Assembly (NCBI GenBank): GCA_950106755.1
Contig: OX467082.1
Span: forward strand, 12,648,001 to 12,712,000
Direction: 5' to 3'
DNA: 64,000 nucleotides
Source of the DNA: Climacium dendroides
Taxonomy: Eukaryota > Streptophyta > Bryopsida > Hypnales > Climaciaceae
This document shows, one piece after another, positions 1-11,717 of the stretch. The notes beneath the pieces are model-generated. The model had not been told where the DNA came from. It was given only the letters and a program-made list of their open reading frames with translations, and did not search any database. The position numbers and the translations under genes are program-made. Numbering within the stretch: position 1 is the first letter of the stretch; each line of letters begins with the position of its first letter.

Positions 1-707
1 GTAAAAAATATGAAATAAGGAGAGGTTGACCAAGATGATAAATATTAAATTATTAGTAAAGTATATATAGATTTGAAATATGCCAAATTTAGTCATTTAT
101 TTTAAAATTATATTCTTTTTAAAAATTGAGCTGAAAATGAATATCCAAATTTATTTTGGATTTAAAACTTTTAATATAAATAACCAAATATAATTTTTGT
201 GCTAAAAAAATGATTATTGTGAGATGCCCAAAATAGATCCTTTATATATGATTACAAACACAGAATATAAAGTGTCTTTGTATGTTTTACCACCAAGTTA
301 TGTTGGTGTAATGAATCCATTGCCATTTCATGATCAATCACTATCAATGGTGGTAAAAGCACCTTTCATTACTTACATAAGAACAATATGACTATCAATT
401 TTTGCCCTTATTCAAAGAGCCATATTACAACTTTGGAGGCTTGGATAGTGGCTAGTAATGAAGCAAGAAAAATCCCTTGCAGTTGAAGGTTTGTGGGGCG
501 ATAAATCACCAAAATCATCTTGCAAGCTCCATTGTTTCTATATTGCATCATTTGCTAGAGTGACATTGAATCCATAATTTTCTCCTTGTCGAACAAATGT
601 AAGAATTCTCTCCCAATTTTGAAATTGTTTCATTTTATCTTTCAACAAATTAGGAGTTTCAAAGTCCAAATGTGAATTCAAAATTGACAAAATTTATCCC
701 TTGATTG
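1..707. other. AT-rich intergenic DNA, no gene seen
   Basis: No open reading frame with recognisable protein character is present on either strand. The DNA is AT-rich with short homopolymer runs. A repeat copy begins at its right edge. Confidence 0.6.
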
Positions 708-1553
708 TTAACTTTTGAAGGCTAAACTATATTTTAAGTCAACATAGTGATTTGGGGCAATTTACCATGAATAAATTTTTATTTTTTTCCTTTGAAATTT
801 TCACACAACAAGTGCTTTAGGAGTAGCTTTAAAGCACAACAATTTTCATAAGTTTTGACTACATGGTTCAAAATTATTACATAATATGTAACTTTTTATA
901 CTCACAAGCAACTTAGATAGCTAAAAACAACATTTTTTTTAGATGAACAAGATGAAAGTTACAAGGAGTATTAGTTTACGAGCACTTATGGAATCTCTAC
1001 TCTAAAATAAACTTTAAAATCTTTTATTTTATACCAATTTTCAATGATTTTGAAATAAAATAAAATCAGAGGATGTAGACAACCCTTGGGATTGACATTT
1101 TTCAATTAAATCACTAAGTTCTTAACAATTTAGTATTTTGAATCATTCTCTACTTCTTCCTACCTACTAATTTTTCTTATATGTTGTAAAATTCCAAATG
1201 ATATGAAAAATTTCAAGCATGTAGCCAACTTGCCTTGAAGAATGAATCCAAAGAAGCACTACCAACACAAATATTTTTTTCATATCAATGTGACCTTGTG
1301 AAGTGTAGCTGCCCATTTTTTCAAAGGGGCAAAAAGGATTTTTGTTGTCACTTCAAACGCTATTATCTTGCAATCTCTATGGAGAAAATTTCTAAAATTT
1401 TTTGCACATCTTCTCAAACTAAAATACTACATGTGTACTATATGCAGATGTGTCCAAAATCGTTTATTTTTCTAAAATTTGATACTTGTACTAGAAATGG
1501 CAATTTTGGAGCATTTTGGGGAAAAACATAGTCAAGGAACTTTAGTAGGGTAA
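708..1553 (+). mobile_element. Repeat family 2, copy A
   Basis: This stretch matches, with many substitutions and gaps, the segments at 57568-59045 (same strand), 53678-54624 (inverted) and 20438-20770 (3' part only). Shared landmarks are AACAATTTTCATAA near the left, AGCCAACTTGCC near the middle and a right part reading AAAACATAGTCAA. The left edge carries TTAA and the right edge a decayed TAGGGTAA. The short ORF inside it (1235-1531) falls in the conserved part but has no known domain and is disrupted in the other copies, so it is probably not a gene. Probably a non-autonomous DNA element. Confidence 0.6.
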
Positions 1554-1689
1554 GATTCACATGCTTGCATTTTTATGCTCATAGAATAAAGTAGAGGGTT
1601 CTAAAAGTACAAAAACCTTAAAATTGCCTATTTTTTTCAAATGTACAATATTTGTACATATTGCTTTTTCACAGCCTTCCAGCAATGTA

Positions 1690-1940
1690 CCAGCAATATA
1701 CATTTTAGGAGGTGGGCGATTTTAGAGCCATGTGCCATTTCCACTTCGAAATTTCATAACTAATTGGACAAAGCTCCAAAAAATATGAAACAACTTAGGT
1801 TAGATGCCAATTCCACATGTCTTCCAAGGGAATTTTATTGAAAAATTGATTTCAAGAAGCTTCACCTCCCCCAAATTCAGTTTCAGCTCTTAGGTGGGCA
1901 ATTTATGGACCTTCATCGCCTAAGGTCCAAACATACTTAC
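1690..1940 (-). mobile_element. Fragment related to the 51808-52129 element
   Basis: Read on the minus strand this matches the interior of the element at 51808-52129: the CCCCAAAATTCAG-like stretch near the 5' end, a central block reading TTTTTGGAGCTTTGT and a right part with AGGAGGTGGGCG. The ends are decayed. It carries no gene. Confidence 0.45.
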
Positions 1941-3234
1941 AAGCATCATGCCTTTGCAAGTGTTAAAAGTCTAAATTTCAGTAAGGTATGAAAATCTCAA
2001 CCGTACAATCTTGTTGTGTGCATGTTGTAGATGGTGTGGAACAAATTTGGGGTCATTTGACTGTAGAGACTGAAAGATTATAATGTTTTAGTGTTGAAAA
2101 AAGGTGCTGAAATTTTCTTAAAAAAACATTTGGAGGTGAAATTTGATTTCAAAACCTACTCAAATGAAAAAACTTCAAACTACCAAGTGATTCAAAACCA
2201 TAATATAAACACTTTGGTGAAAAAATATCATTCAAACAATTCATTGTGTTTGCAAAATGGATTTGAAATGTTAAGAAATAGTGAAAAAAGTAGAAAAAAA
2301 TCACATCTATAGCTGAACCTCCTTCTACTAAAATGATTTTCATTCACTCATAACTTCTTGGATCAAAATGAAATTTTAACCACACAAACTAGACTAGTAT
2401 GCAAAACTCTAACAACAAAAATGATTGAAAACGGACCATGTATGAAGAAGTTATGAGCCGCCGAAGTTCACTATAATGCAAAAATGTCTGAATTTTGAAC
2501 TTCGAATTGCTCTCAAACATTCAAAATAGCTTGGATTGACATTAAATTTTTACCACAATAACTAGACCTTAAGAGAAACAAAACACTACAAATTTTTATT
2601 GAAAATGAACATTTGATGAAATTTGAATTCATATTTGCAATCAGAGACCCCCAATTCGGTACGAGAGATCTAGAACATACCCTAGACAACAGGGGGCTTT
2701 TATTTTAACTTTTATTCCCGGAGAACCCCAAATAATCCAATTGGATTTACTTTAAGGCAGGATTTAGTGGGGCGTAGTTAAACCCTACCCACCAAATGGA
2801 CCCAACAGGTTGGATTTATCCCAGGGGAAATTGCAGGAGTTTTTTTTATTTACTTTTCACTTATAAATTTATAAAAAAAAATTGAATTCATATTTTTGCA
2901 GTCAGAGACCCCAAATTAGCTAGAAAAGGTTTTAAAAACGGCTCAAAATAGAGGACATGTTTCTACAATTATCCCAAAGGCTGGGCCCACTTTGTGAACA
3001 GGATTTAGTGTGCTGGAACTCTTGGTCAATGTTTGGAAAAAACTGGAGGCTAGTTCAAAGTTAGCCGGAGGAACTCTCAGTCAATGTTGGGAAAAAATCC
3101 GTTTGCAATTTGAAAACATTGGCAAAAAAACGGTGAAAAAATCTATAAAGTTTCTATTTTGAGTTAAAAAATAGAGAAAATAACTGGACTCTTTTCTTTA
3201 AAGACTGGTTCAATACGAGAACTAAAGGAAACTA
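1941..3234. other. Intergenic DNA with short direct repeats
   Basis: No gene is recognised. A sequence beginning TTGAATTCATATTTG and continuing through CAGAGACCCC occurs at about 2627-2665 and again at 2881-2922, flanking about 215 bp of different DNA. A second near-duplication, AACTCTTGGTCAATGTT and AACTCTCAGTCAATGTT, lies at about 3017 and 3070. Short ORFs at 2091-2343 are low-complexity and not supported. Confidence 0.45.
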
Positions 3235-4095
3235 GAGCATCTTCACCCGTCCTATAACTTGGATGAACTATTAAGAGGCGCTTCCAAAACAACTCCGCCC
3301 GTCCTATAACTTGGATGAACTATTAAGAGGCGCTTCCAAAACAACCCCACCCGTCCTATAAATTAGATGGCCTCTTAGGAGGAGCAAGCCGAAAATGCTC
3401 TGCGATTGGTAAAATGACCTCAATTTGTAGCCGCCCCCCTACTGCTAACAAAACATGAAGCGACAAGAAGTGCAAAAGTTGGTGGAGGTTTGGGGCTCTT
3501 ATTCTTTCACTCTGTTTTCGCGGTTTTCACTGTGGCAATTACTATCTGCGTCGCAACTTTGCTCTCTCTATTTACTCCCAGTAATTGATGTGAGTCGTCA
3601 GGTTGGAGGTATGGCTTCTTAAGAGCACTACCACCTGTCTTCCAAAATGGATGGCCTACGGATGGCCTCTTAAGAGGGGCCTCCAAATCAGCCCCACCCA
3701 TCCTTCAAAACGGATGGCCTCTTAAGAGGCGCCTCTTGGAAATGAACTTTGCCCTCTATACGAGTGTGGTTTGGGGGGCCTCAACTCGACCTGCAAAACA
3801 AGAAAAGACAAGTCGCGCGTTGTTCTCCGCGATTTTGGCAAGTGGTTCATGCCGAGTTGTCATATGGCCTCTTAAGAGGCCATAGGTGGGGCGCCCAGTC
3901 CCACCTGGCCTCTATACTTGACTGAGCCTATGTTTTTTGAGGCCAAATCAGCTTGCAAAATACCCTCCCAGGTGGTGATGCTCTAAGAGGCCACGAGTGG
4001 AGCAAGCCTGGTAGCCTCGCTGCCAAACCCGACCAAGCCCCCATCTTTGGGGGTTCGAGGCTTGCCTGCATTTTGCAGGACGGGTGGCCTTGCTC
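3235..4095. mobile_element. GC-rich TIR element with internal palindromes
   Basis: The left end reads GAGCATCTTCACCCGTCCT. The right end, reverse-complemented, reads GAGCAAGGCCACCCGTCCT, giving imperfect terminal inverted repeats. Inside are about six copies of a palindrome close to GGCCTCTTAAGAGGCC (near 3370, 3663, 3717, 3866 and 3985). There is also a 52-bp tandem duplication with CCCGTCCTATAA starting at 3246, 3298 and 3350. An internal match to the left end at about 3974-3983 suggests a composite of two insertions. No protein is encoded. It directly abuts the next element. Confidence 0.55.
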
Positions 4096-4098
4096 TTA

Positions 4099-4357
4099 GA
4101 GCATCCCCACCAGTGAGTTCCATATCCTTAAAGCTTTAGGGAGAGGACCTCATATGCAGATGGAGATATAGAAATTTCACCGCACCAACCTTTATCCAAA
4201 ACCTGTATCTATATCTAAAATATACAGATTTTTGTAAAATTCTTCTCCAGTTTTGTATCCCAGAGGCTCATATGGAGAACTCGCGAGGTCTCATCCCTAT
4301 TTGATGTCCCAAGCTCAGTAAATAGATAGAGAAACGGAAGAACTGGTGGGGATGCTC
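4099..4357. mobile_element. Tourist/Harbinger-type MITE
   Basis: The terminal inverted repeats are a perfect 16 bp: GAGCATCCCCACCAGT at 4099-4114 and its reverse complement at 4342-4357. A TTA trinucleotide flanks both sides (4096-4098 and 4358-4360) and is read as the target-site duplication. A 3-bp TWA duplication is the signature of PIF/Harbinger elements and their Tourist MITEs. At 259 bp with no ORF, it is non-autonomous. The intact repeats suggest a recent insertion. Confidence 0.85.
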
Positions 4358-4658
4358 TTAACCGGTAAAACTCAGAAAGTTTCCGGAACACTGCTCTCCG
4401 TAGGCCATCCAAGCCAGGAGGGAATCTTTGGCTTCTAGAATGCGAGGGACACCCACCTCCACACCTCCACACCTCCTCCTTCACTTCCCAATGAATGCTC
4501 CACTTGCTCGATAAGGCAAATAAATCCACTTCCCCAGTTCTAAATCCGTCCCAGCGAACCCTGCCTGCCTGCCTTCCTGGAGCACATTCCCCTTGTCTTC
4601 ACTGAGAGCTGCATTGGTGTAGTGGTGTACATACATATATATATTTAGGTCAGTCAGC

Positions 4659-4814
4659 ATGGATTCCAGTCCATCCCCTCCGTCAGCCGGGTTTGCCCCA
4701 ATTGGCTTCCTCGCCCGGACCAGTGCGCTGGCACGCCTGGAAGGGGCCCACCACCACGGAGCCCCAAGGTGGAGGTACGATCCCGTGACCTGTCTTGACC
4801 TGTCTTTCAGTTGA
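4659..4814 (+). pseudogene. Possible orphan first exon, acyl-activating-enzyme-like
   Basis: An ATG at 4659 opens a GC-rich frame of 51 codons ending at TGA 4812-4814. It reads M-DSSPSPPSAGFAPIGFLAR and continues to HHHGAPRWRY. It resembles the N-terminus of plant AAE/4CL-like acyl-CoA ligases: a P-I-x-F-L-x-R motif, 14 residues, then H-G-x-x-R. A donor-like AG/GTACGATC follows codon 38, so the true exon could end near 4775. Upstream (4440-4600) is pyrimidine-rich like a 5' leader, with AAATAAATCC at about 4517. No later exon, such as the SGTT-PKG AMP-binding motif, was found up to 24 kb, so this would be a truncated gene or one with a huge first intron. Assignment rests on pattern resemblance only. 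Confidence 0.3.
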
Positions 4815-5317
4815 AAACACTCCCATGGAATGAAACTCCCCCGGGGGCATGAGCTGTCCTGGCCAGCTCCCTCTCCGTTCTTGGAGCTCTAGCTGAGCGG
4901 AATGGAGCGGAATGGAGCGGAATGGAATGGCTTCCCAACTGAAGCCATTTCCTTTCCAGTCCTTTGTCTTTCTTTGGAAAACCCAGTTGACTTTGGGTTT
5001 GTGGGAGCAGTTACACGACCGTTGTCGCTCGTTTTTCATGGGGAGTGGATGGAGGCATGAATAACCCTTCCCCGCTTGGTCCAGGGCCCTTTTATCCTCC
5101 TTTTGTCTCCACAACTAGCAAGTCACCTACTCAAGTTTCCCTTTCCATGGGAGCCTGCCACATGCGTTCTGTTCCGGGTGAGTGTTTTTTCAGCTACACA
5201 AAACAGTGAAATTAGTTTGCCCCACACGAATTTCTTCACATTCTATACACTACTATATAAATATATTCAGTTCTCGTACAAGGATGCACTACTTTTGGAT
5301 TAGGTCTTGTTGTAATT
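4815..5317. other. GC-rich flank of the orphan exon
   Basis: GC-rich, CG-containing DNA unlike the surrounding AT-rich repeats. It includes three tandem GGAATGGAGC-like units at about 4899-4930. The minus-strand frame 4683-5114 overlaps the candidate exon and has no recognisable domain. Probably residual promoter, intron or UTR DNA of a lost gene. Confidence 0.35.
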
Positions 5318-5580
5318 GGGGCTCATGAACGGCCAGGGAGAATTGACCCCCTCATTGCCCCGGCCAAGGTTAATTGTGAAAAAAAAAAAAACTATTTTTT
5401 GGCCATGATTTTTTACATTTCTCCACCGTTCCTAGATAATTTGGGGCCGCTGATTGCAAATCTGAATTCAGAATTTGCAAAAAAAATTATCTGATTGCAA
5501 ATAAAAAATTCCACAACGTTTTTCCCAGGGGTAAAACGGGGCAATGAAGAGGTCAGTTCACCCTGGCCCTCATGAACCCC
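5318..5580. mobile_element. 263-bp foldback MITE
   Basis: The terminal inverted repeats are about 45 bp and imperfect. The left end begins GGGGCTCATGAACGGCCAGG and the right end, reverse-complemented, begins GGGGTTCATGAGGGCCAGGG. Both run on through CTCATTGCCCCG-like sequence. The interior is AT-rich with no ORF. A target-site duplication could not be identified, so the superfamily is open. Confidence 0.7.
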
Positions 5581-5602
5581 TCATGTATGTACACAAGTGG
5601 AA

Positions 5603-6445
5603 ATATTTCTAAAAATGTTTGTTGGCTTTCATGGCTTCCAAAGTAACGCTCTTGATAGAAGGCAACCTAATTTTACTCTTTTGTGTAGTTTTCTTTGAAT
5701 TCCCATACTGAACCAAGTTTACAATTGCTAAATTTGGTTTTTCTTTTTCTTTTTTCCTATTGTTTTTTTTTACTCCAAATAAACTTTTTTTTATAGATTA
5801 TTTCACTTGGGTTGTTTTTCTTACTGTTTTCAAATTGCAACCAGACTTTTCTTCAATTCCACTGGCTAACAAGGAACTAGAATGGAGGCCGCATTATATG
5901 AACCAAGTGTCCTCCGCCTTCTAGTTCTTTTTTTTAACCTCCATTGTGACTTTTCTTTTGTCCAGCCTTCAACTTGGCTGGTTTAGTATGGTGATTTTTT
6001 TTTAATGCAATGGTTCTTCTATATTTCTAGAAATGTTTGTTGGCTTTCGTGGCTTCCAAAGTAACGCTCTTGATAGAAGGCAACCTAATTTTACTCTTTT
6101 GTGTAGTTTTCTTTGAATTCCCATACTGAACCAAGTTTACAATTGCTAAGTTTTTATTTTTATTTTTATTTTTTCCTAATGTTTTCTTTTACTCCAAATA
6201 AGTTTTTTTTTATAGATTGTTTCACTTGGGTTGTTTTTCCTACTGTTTTCAAATTGCAACCAGACTATTCTTCAATTCCACTGGCTAACAAGGAACTAGA
6301 ATGGAGGCCGCATTATATAAACCAAGTGTCCTCCGCCTTCTAGTTTTTTTTACCTCCATTGTGACTTTTCCTTTGTCCAGCCTTTGACTTGGCTGGTTTT
6401 GTATGGTGATTTTTTTTTAATGCAATGCACAATGGTTCTTCCATT
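5603..6445 (+). repeat. Tandem duplication of about 418 bp with LINE-like tails
   Basis: The block around 5603-6022 is repeated at about 6023-6445. GTTGGCTTTC lies at 5621 and 6039, an offset of 418 bp. The copies share long near-identical runs, for example through GTAACGCTCTTGATAGAAGG. Each ends in a T-rich tail reading GGCTGGTTTNGTATGGTGA, a poly-T run and AATGCAATGG. A similar tail occurs at about 13270-13325, which suggests the 3' end of a non-LTR retroelement. A C homopolymer follows at about 6450-6462. No gene. Confidence 0.65.
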
Positions 6446-7334
6446 TGTTTCCCCCCCCCCCCTCCAAAAAACACCCAAAAAAAACAATGAAGGCATTGGG
6501 GCATTGACTTTGCAAAGTTAAATAACAAGGTTCACTATTGGGTGGTTTTGGATTTGTGCTGTACAGGTCAGTCATTGCTGAACATGTCCAGTAATTATTT
6601 ATAGACTGCTTACTAATTAAGAGAAGTTCATCCAACAAGGGTACCGTAATAGGATACAGGACCCAATTCAATGCTGCTACAATTTTCTGGATTCCAGCAT
6701 GTAGTTTTTCTTTTTTTTTAGCATAGACTCCGAGAATGAAGTGTGGCTAACTTATAACTTAATAAGGAATGAAGGGGGAGTGGACTTTCTTTTTATTCTT
6801 TTATTCTTTTTCTCTTCTTTTTTTGAAACAAGGGGAGTGGACTTTGGCTGCTACAATTGGGGGTGCCAACATGCCCCTCATTCCTTTTATTATTCAGCTA
6901 AGTTAGCCAGACTGCATTTTCTTCTACAAGAATGAATCTGGCCAGTGATTGGGGGCTAAAATTCAGTGACACGCTGGAATTTCACATCTGTAAGTTATTA
7001 AGTTAGTAGTACCTTACCTGTATTATTCATTGGATGAGGCTTCCAAGGAAGAGGGACTTGCCAATTCCTTTTTTAGGGGCCAACGTGAATGGCATTGAAG
7101 TCCCTTCAATTCATTTTGATGTGGTGATTCTCCCCCTTCTTATTTCTCTTCTTTTGTTTGGTTTTCTTTCTTTGGGGTCCTTGTGTAACCCTACTCACTT
7201 GTATTTTCTACTCCTATCAGTATACATGGTTACTTTTTATTTTATTTTATTTGACACACACGGGAATGAAGAGTCAAATTATTCTATTTAAGATCCCTAC
7301 ATCCAAATCCACAAGACAATGCAGCAACAGGATT
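6446..7334. other. Intergenic DNA, no gene recognised
   Basis: Several T-rich frames (for example 6741-6935 and 7034-7291) are low-complexity and hydrophobic only because of T runs. No splice-consistent exon set or known domain was seen. Confidence 0.45.
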
Positions 7335-8281
7335 TTCACTCCTAAAGGATCACGGACATTTGTTTTTTGGTCCAAAAAATGCACAAAATTGCCTTTTGTT
7401 TTTATTGAATTCACCTAAGAAATAATAATAATAATATTTTTAGAATTTAATCATAGGATGTTGTATTTTACTTGTTTGGGATCATGTGGTAAAAATTTCA
7501 TGAAACTTGACTTTACAAATTAAAAAATATTAGCATTCAAAATTGAAAGAAATGTTTGTTTTTTTCCAATTGTTGGCATTTGATTTTAGATGACCTTGAC
7601 TACCATTTATGAAATTTTTTGTAATACAAACTTTGAATTAAATTTTTTTTTGTGATGAAGAATTGAATTGAAAGTCTATAAGGGAAAAAATTCAAAACAC
7701 ACACACTTGATTATCATTCTTTATAAAATTATTAAGTAGAAGTAGGTGCAAGATTGAAAGAAAAACTAAATCCTTAATAGCTCAAAGATGGGATTGAAAC
7801 AGAATAATCCCCCAATGGTGAGATTGTTCTAGTAAGCAAGCTCAACTTGGTCAAACAATTTCTTGTTAATGTGAGAATTGCATTCAGAAAAGAATTCCAC
7901 AAGTTATATTTTCAAGAAGATACTTAGATTGCCCCCAAAACAAGATTGTCCATAACTTTCACATCACCAATCCAAATGAAATGAATCAAAGCTTCACATC
8001 TAGACAAAAATAAAATCTACAATTAAAAAAATTTTACATTTAGTTCAACTTTTTCATGGATTTCTTTTTCTGCCCTCCAACTCTAAAATTATGTATAAGA
8101 TGGCATACCTTCTATTCTCATGCACCAAATGAAATAAAGAAAGGTATATTCCTGCAAAGTCAATAAGTTTTTCTATCTTATGAGAAAGTTTCAAAAAAAA
8201 TTGACCAAAAATCAAGGTCACAAAAACTTGTCCCCACTCCTTTGAGTCCCCTAAGGGAACACTTGATCCTTTAGGGGTTAA
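7335..8281 (+). mobile_element. TTAA family 1, copy 1
   Basis: The right end reads GATCCTTTAGGGGTTAA. The left end reads ACTCCTAAAGGATCA with its TTAA mutated to TTCA, so the two ends form an inverted repeat. Internal landmarks shared with copies 3 and 5 (same strand) and copies 2 and 4 (inverted) include CAAGATTGAAAG, then GAGATTGTTCTAG, then GAATGAATCAAAGC-like sequence. No coding capacity. Non-autonomous. Confidence 0.75.
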
Positions 8282-8331
8282 TTAAGGAAATAAAAAATCG
8301 ATTGGGTAGCGTAAGCCTAGTGACAAATGGC

Positions 8332-8370
8332 ATCATCATCATCATCATCATCATTATTATTATTATTATT
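8332..8370 (+). repeat. CAT/TAT trinucleotide microsatellite
   Basis: About seven CAT units run into about six TAT units just right of the family 1 element. Similar ATT/AAT repeats sit at about 7423-7437 and 14265-14293. Confidence 0.9.
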
Positions 8371-8822
8371 TATACATTATTTTTGAAACAAATGGAGATC
8401 CATAGCAAAACAAAGAGTTGTTTTTTTTAAATAATTTTTGAAAAAAATGGGCAATTTCCTTTGAGAAAGGGGAACAGTAAACAAAACCAAGGGACGAAGT
8501 CCTCGGTGGACAAATGGCAACATTTGAACTTAGTCCTCTCTGAAGAAACTGACCAACTTATAACTGAAGAAGGAAAGCCAATTAATGAGTGAGTGGGTTC
8601 CGTTATTCAGTTACACTAAATTAAATGAAATGGCAGTAACTGATTCGTCGATCCATAAATCTTGGGAGCATCTTGAGCCGTTGGATCTGCCTACTGGACG
8701 GACAGTACTACACTCAATTCAACTTTGAACATTCATTAACCCTTGGGTGTAATTTTGGGTATTTTATGATCGGCTGAGTGGGGCTGTCAGTCCCAGTCCC
8801 TGCCGGTTGGATATTTTCTATT

Positions 8823-8918
8823 TTCAAAAATTCAAATAGAGGTAGTTTCAAAAATTCACATAGAGGTAGTTTCAAAAATTCACATAGAGGTAGTTTCAAA
8901 AATTCAAATAGAGGTAGT
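8823..8918 (+). repeat. 24-bp minisatellite, four units
   Basis: Four tandem units of 24 bp begin at 8823, 8847, 8871 and 8895, each close to TTCAAAAATTCAMATAGAGG plus TAGT. Because 24 is a multiple of three, the minus strand shows an 8-residue protein repeat in the frame 8714-9019. Nothing else suggests that frame is translated. Confidence 0.9.
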
Positions 8919-8935
8919 TTCAAAAAAATAAAAAT

Positions 8936-9170
8936 AAAACTTAACCCATAAACCTCGTGGCAAACGTTTTTTTGTCCGATGAATGACAAGGAATTCTCCT
9001 GTGTAGGATAGAAATGCAACTATTCATCCTTGGGATTAGGGATGGAAAGGGGAAATCTTCTACAATAGTTCAAATCCCAATGAATATTTTTGGTTTTTTT
9101 AAACTAAATGATGTCACATAGTTCCAAAAGGGTTGATTTCTACAATCACCAGTCCGACGTTTAAGGATTA
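8936..9170 (+). repeat. Solitary unit of the 217-bp satellite family
   Basis: It starts TTAACCCATAAAC and contains GATGAATGACAAGGAAT, GCAACTATTCATCC and a TCTACAAT segment in the same order as the units at 15392-16080. It shows that the satellite unit also exists dispersed, outside the array. Confidence 0.65.
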
Positions 9171-10437
9171 AAGAGAATACGATGGGGCTAGTCAACGTTT
9201 GGGATTTGGAGGATTTTTACAAGTTATTGAGATTTTATAGATTTTTTTTCCAAGTTTTGCTAGTTGTTTACAAATTGTAACAGATTTTCCCTCCAATTTC
9301 ACTCACTAATAGTGAACAAATCAGTAGTTCTACCAAACACTAGGACTAACAATTGTAGAATAGGTTTAGAGTTTTTAGTTGCTTTGTCCAAGTCTAGTTC
9401 ATTGGGAGAAAAATTTGGTAGTATCCATGGGGTGATGGTAGAATTGGAATAATACAACTCCTTTTTTAAAGTGGAATTTTCACTATTTAAAAAAATTGGT
9501 TAATATTTGCAACATGTCAAGGATTTTTATAGATGGTGATGGTATTGATGGATGGCTACTTCAAAAGACATTGGCTTGAAGGTATTGTCACTTTGGATTT
9601 TAGTGAGAAAAACTTGGTGATCTCAATTTGGTTGCCAAATACTTGTATAATACATTTTCACTCTAGACTGTGCAATATGGGTATATGAGGGTGGAATTGA
9701 GATGAGAGTGGAAATAGGTAGGGTTACAAAGTATTATTTAGCTAGGCGAAGGGCTCATCCAAGCCTAAAGTTTAGTGCAAGGATAGTGTATGAAGATAAT
9801 GCGAAGTTGAGGGGCATTTTCAATGTTGAACATTGTATTTTTTAAATAGTATATTTTTATAATTGTAGAATAGTTGAATTAAGGATATGCAAAATATATA
9901 TTATTTCAATTATTCAAATTTGATAAAATTACAATTTTATATGCCAATTTTATGCCTTGCAATTCTATGCCAACCAATGACTCAATGGGTTGGATTTTGA
10001 TTTACATTGATTTGTATTTTGGGAAAGTGATTGTGTCCATTAAAAAGAAGGAAAATAACAAGTAAAATTTTAGAACTCATAATAAACAAATAATGTGCAT
10101 TTGAGGGGATTTGGTTCATTTTTGGCCAATACATAACCATCTTATATTATTAAAATTTGACTACAAATTGGTTCTCTTACATTGAATGGTAAAAAAATGA
10201 CTCAATAGTTTGCTAATGAATACTGAAATAACATTATCACAATTTCTTTGTTATTTTGTATATATTTGCTAGTTAAACAAGTAGTTGTACTAGAAGAGCC
10301 TCTATCCTTGTAGCAAAATGTCACTTATTGACTAAGGTCCTATTCAAAGTAGTTTTGATAATGCAAAGGTCTTTTGTCTATTGTTATTGGAATCAAAGCC
10401 TCATCCCTTTTGCTCTTTATCCAATAAATTACAAATA
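9171..10437. other. AT-rich intergenic DNA, no gene recognised
   Basis: No frame of convincing protein character. The short frame at 9264-9452 is unsupported. Confidence 0.45.
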
Positions 10438-11167
10438 CTCCTTCCATCCCATTAGAATCGGAGAGGGCACATCATGTAGTTTTGGATTTAAATCTAAGTC
10501 CAAGGGATATTTTATGGCACCCTATTAACAATGCCCCTAAAATAGAATTATTATTAGCTTTGAAGAATAAAATGCATTGTGTAGATTGGACTCGTGTGGT
10601 TTTTTACTTTTTTGTTAGTGCTCTCTCCAAGACAATAATCGTCCTTTTTTAGTAATGAAAGTATTAAAGATTTGACAACAATTTTTTCATGCATGTTAAG
10701 ATCAAATGATTCTACAATAAAAATGCAATGGGTCCATTTAGCTGCAAAACAAGTAAACATGGCTTTTAATTGCAATCAAGGAAGGATTAGTAAGTAGGGG
10801 TTTGTAATAAATATAAATTCCTATATATAAATAAAAATATATTTTATAGAAAAGGAAAGTTCCTATACACAACTAACTTGTCCTCTATGTGTGTTTAGAT
10901 CCATATGAAAATGGTTTGAAACTCAAAAAGATTCAATGAAAAGTTCAATGTCTTTTGGTCTTTGATCTAGTCAACTTCAAACTACTATAGAAATTAAATT
11001 TTCATAATTTTATTTGATGTGTAAAGTGGATAATAAAATAGACTATTTTCACTTCATTTCATTTGTTAACTCTAAAAACAATCCTAACATCAAGTTTGAA
11101 ATAAAGGGGACAAGTAATTTGGGACAAATGAAAAAACAAAAGGAACTAGTATAATGAAATGGAGGGA
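10438..11167. mobile_element. Possible degenerate Stowaway-like element
   Basis: The left end, CTCCTTCCATCCCATTA preceded by TA, resembles the Stowaway terminus. The right end, reverse-complemented, reads TTCCCTCCATTTCATTATAC. Similarity between the ends is partial and the right TA duplication is unclear. No coding capacity. Confidence 0.35.
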
Positions 11168-11717
11168 ATTATTTTTATGTTTGATGACTTGCCAATTTGA
11201 ATGTCCTATTTTGGGGGCAATATAAATATACAACACTTCCTTTAAAATGTATTCTTTGTTTTTTGGCCCAAGAATTTAAAGGATGTTGTTATAGAAATTT
11301 ATTACATGAAACATATGAAAGCATCCCTAGTCCAACCAAGATATGAGGCCTCCAAATGTACTTCTAACTTTTGACTCATATATAATTAGAACTTGAAATC
11401 TATATTATTACATTCCAAAGTATTTTGAATAGTCATAAGAAAACTCAAATTTATACATTGAACAACCACTTCGAAAACAAGGTAAAAGTCACAAATTATA
11501 CACGCCTCAACAAATTCTAATTATTTTAGCAAAATTTGGCCATTGACACTCCAATGTCTAAATTTGAATTTTTTTACATCTATTCAAAGTACTTTGGCTT
11601 CAAATGCTTCCAATGATACATATCCCCTACTAAAAATTGTTCCATTCATTTTATATAAGGACTATTTCCTGTAATCCACTCTTGGCATGTGAAAATTTGC
11701 ATAATCAGTGATCACAT
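11168..11717. other. AT-rich intergenic DNA, nothing recognised
   Basis: No gene or repeat boundary could be assigned. Confidence 0.4.

Noticed and set aside
4634..4647. TATATATATTTAG as promoter of the orphan exon
   Set aside because: It is only about 12 bp from the ATG, too close for a TATA box; the AAATAAATCC at about 4517 is a better, still weak, candidate.
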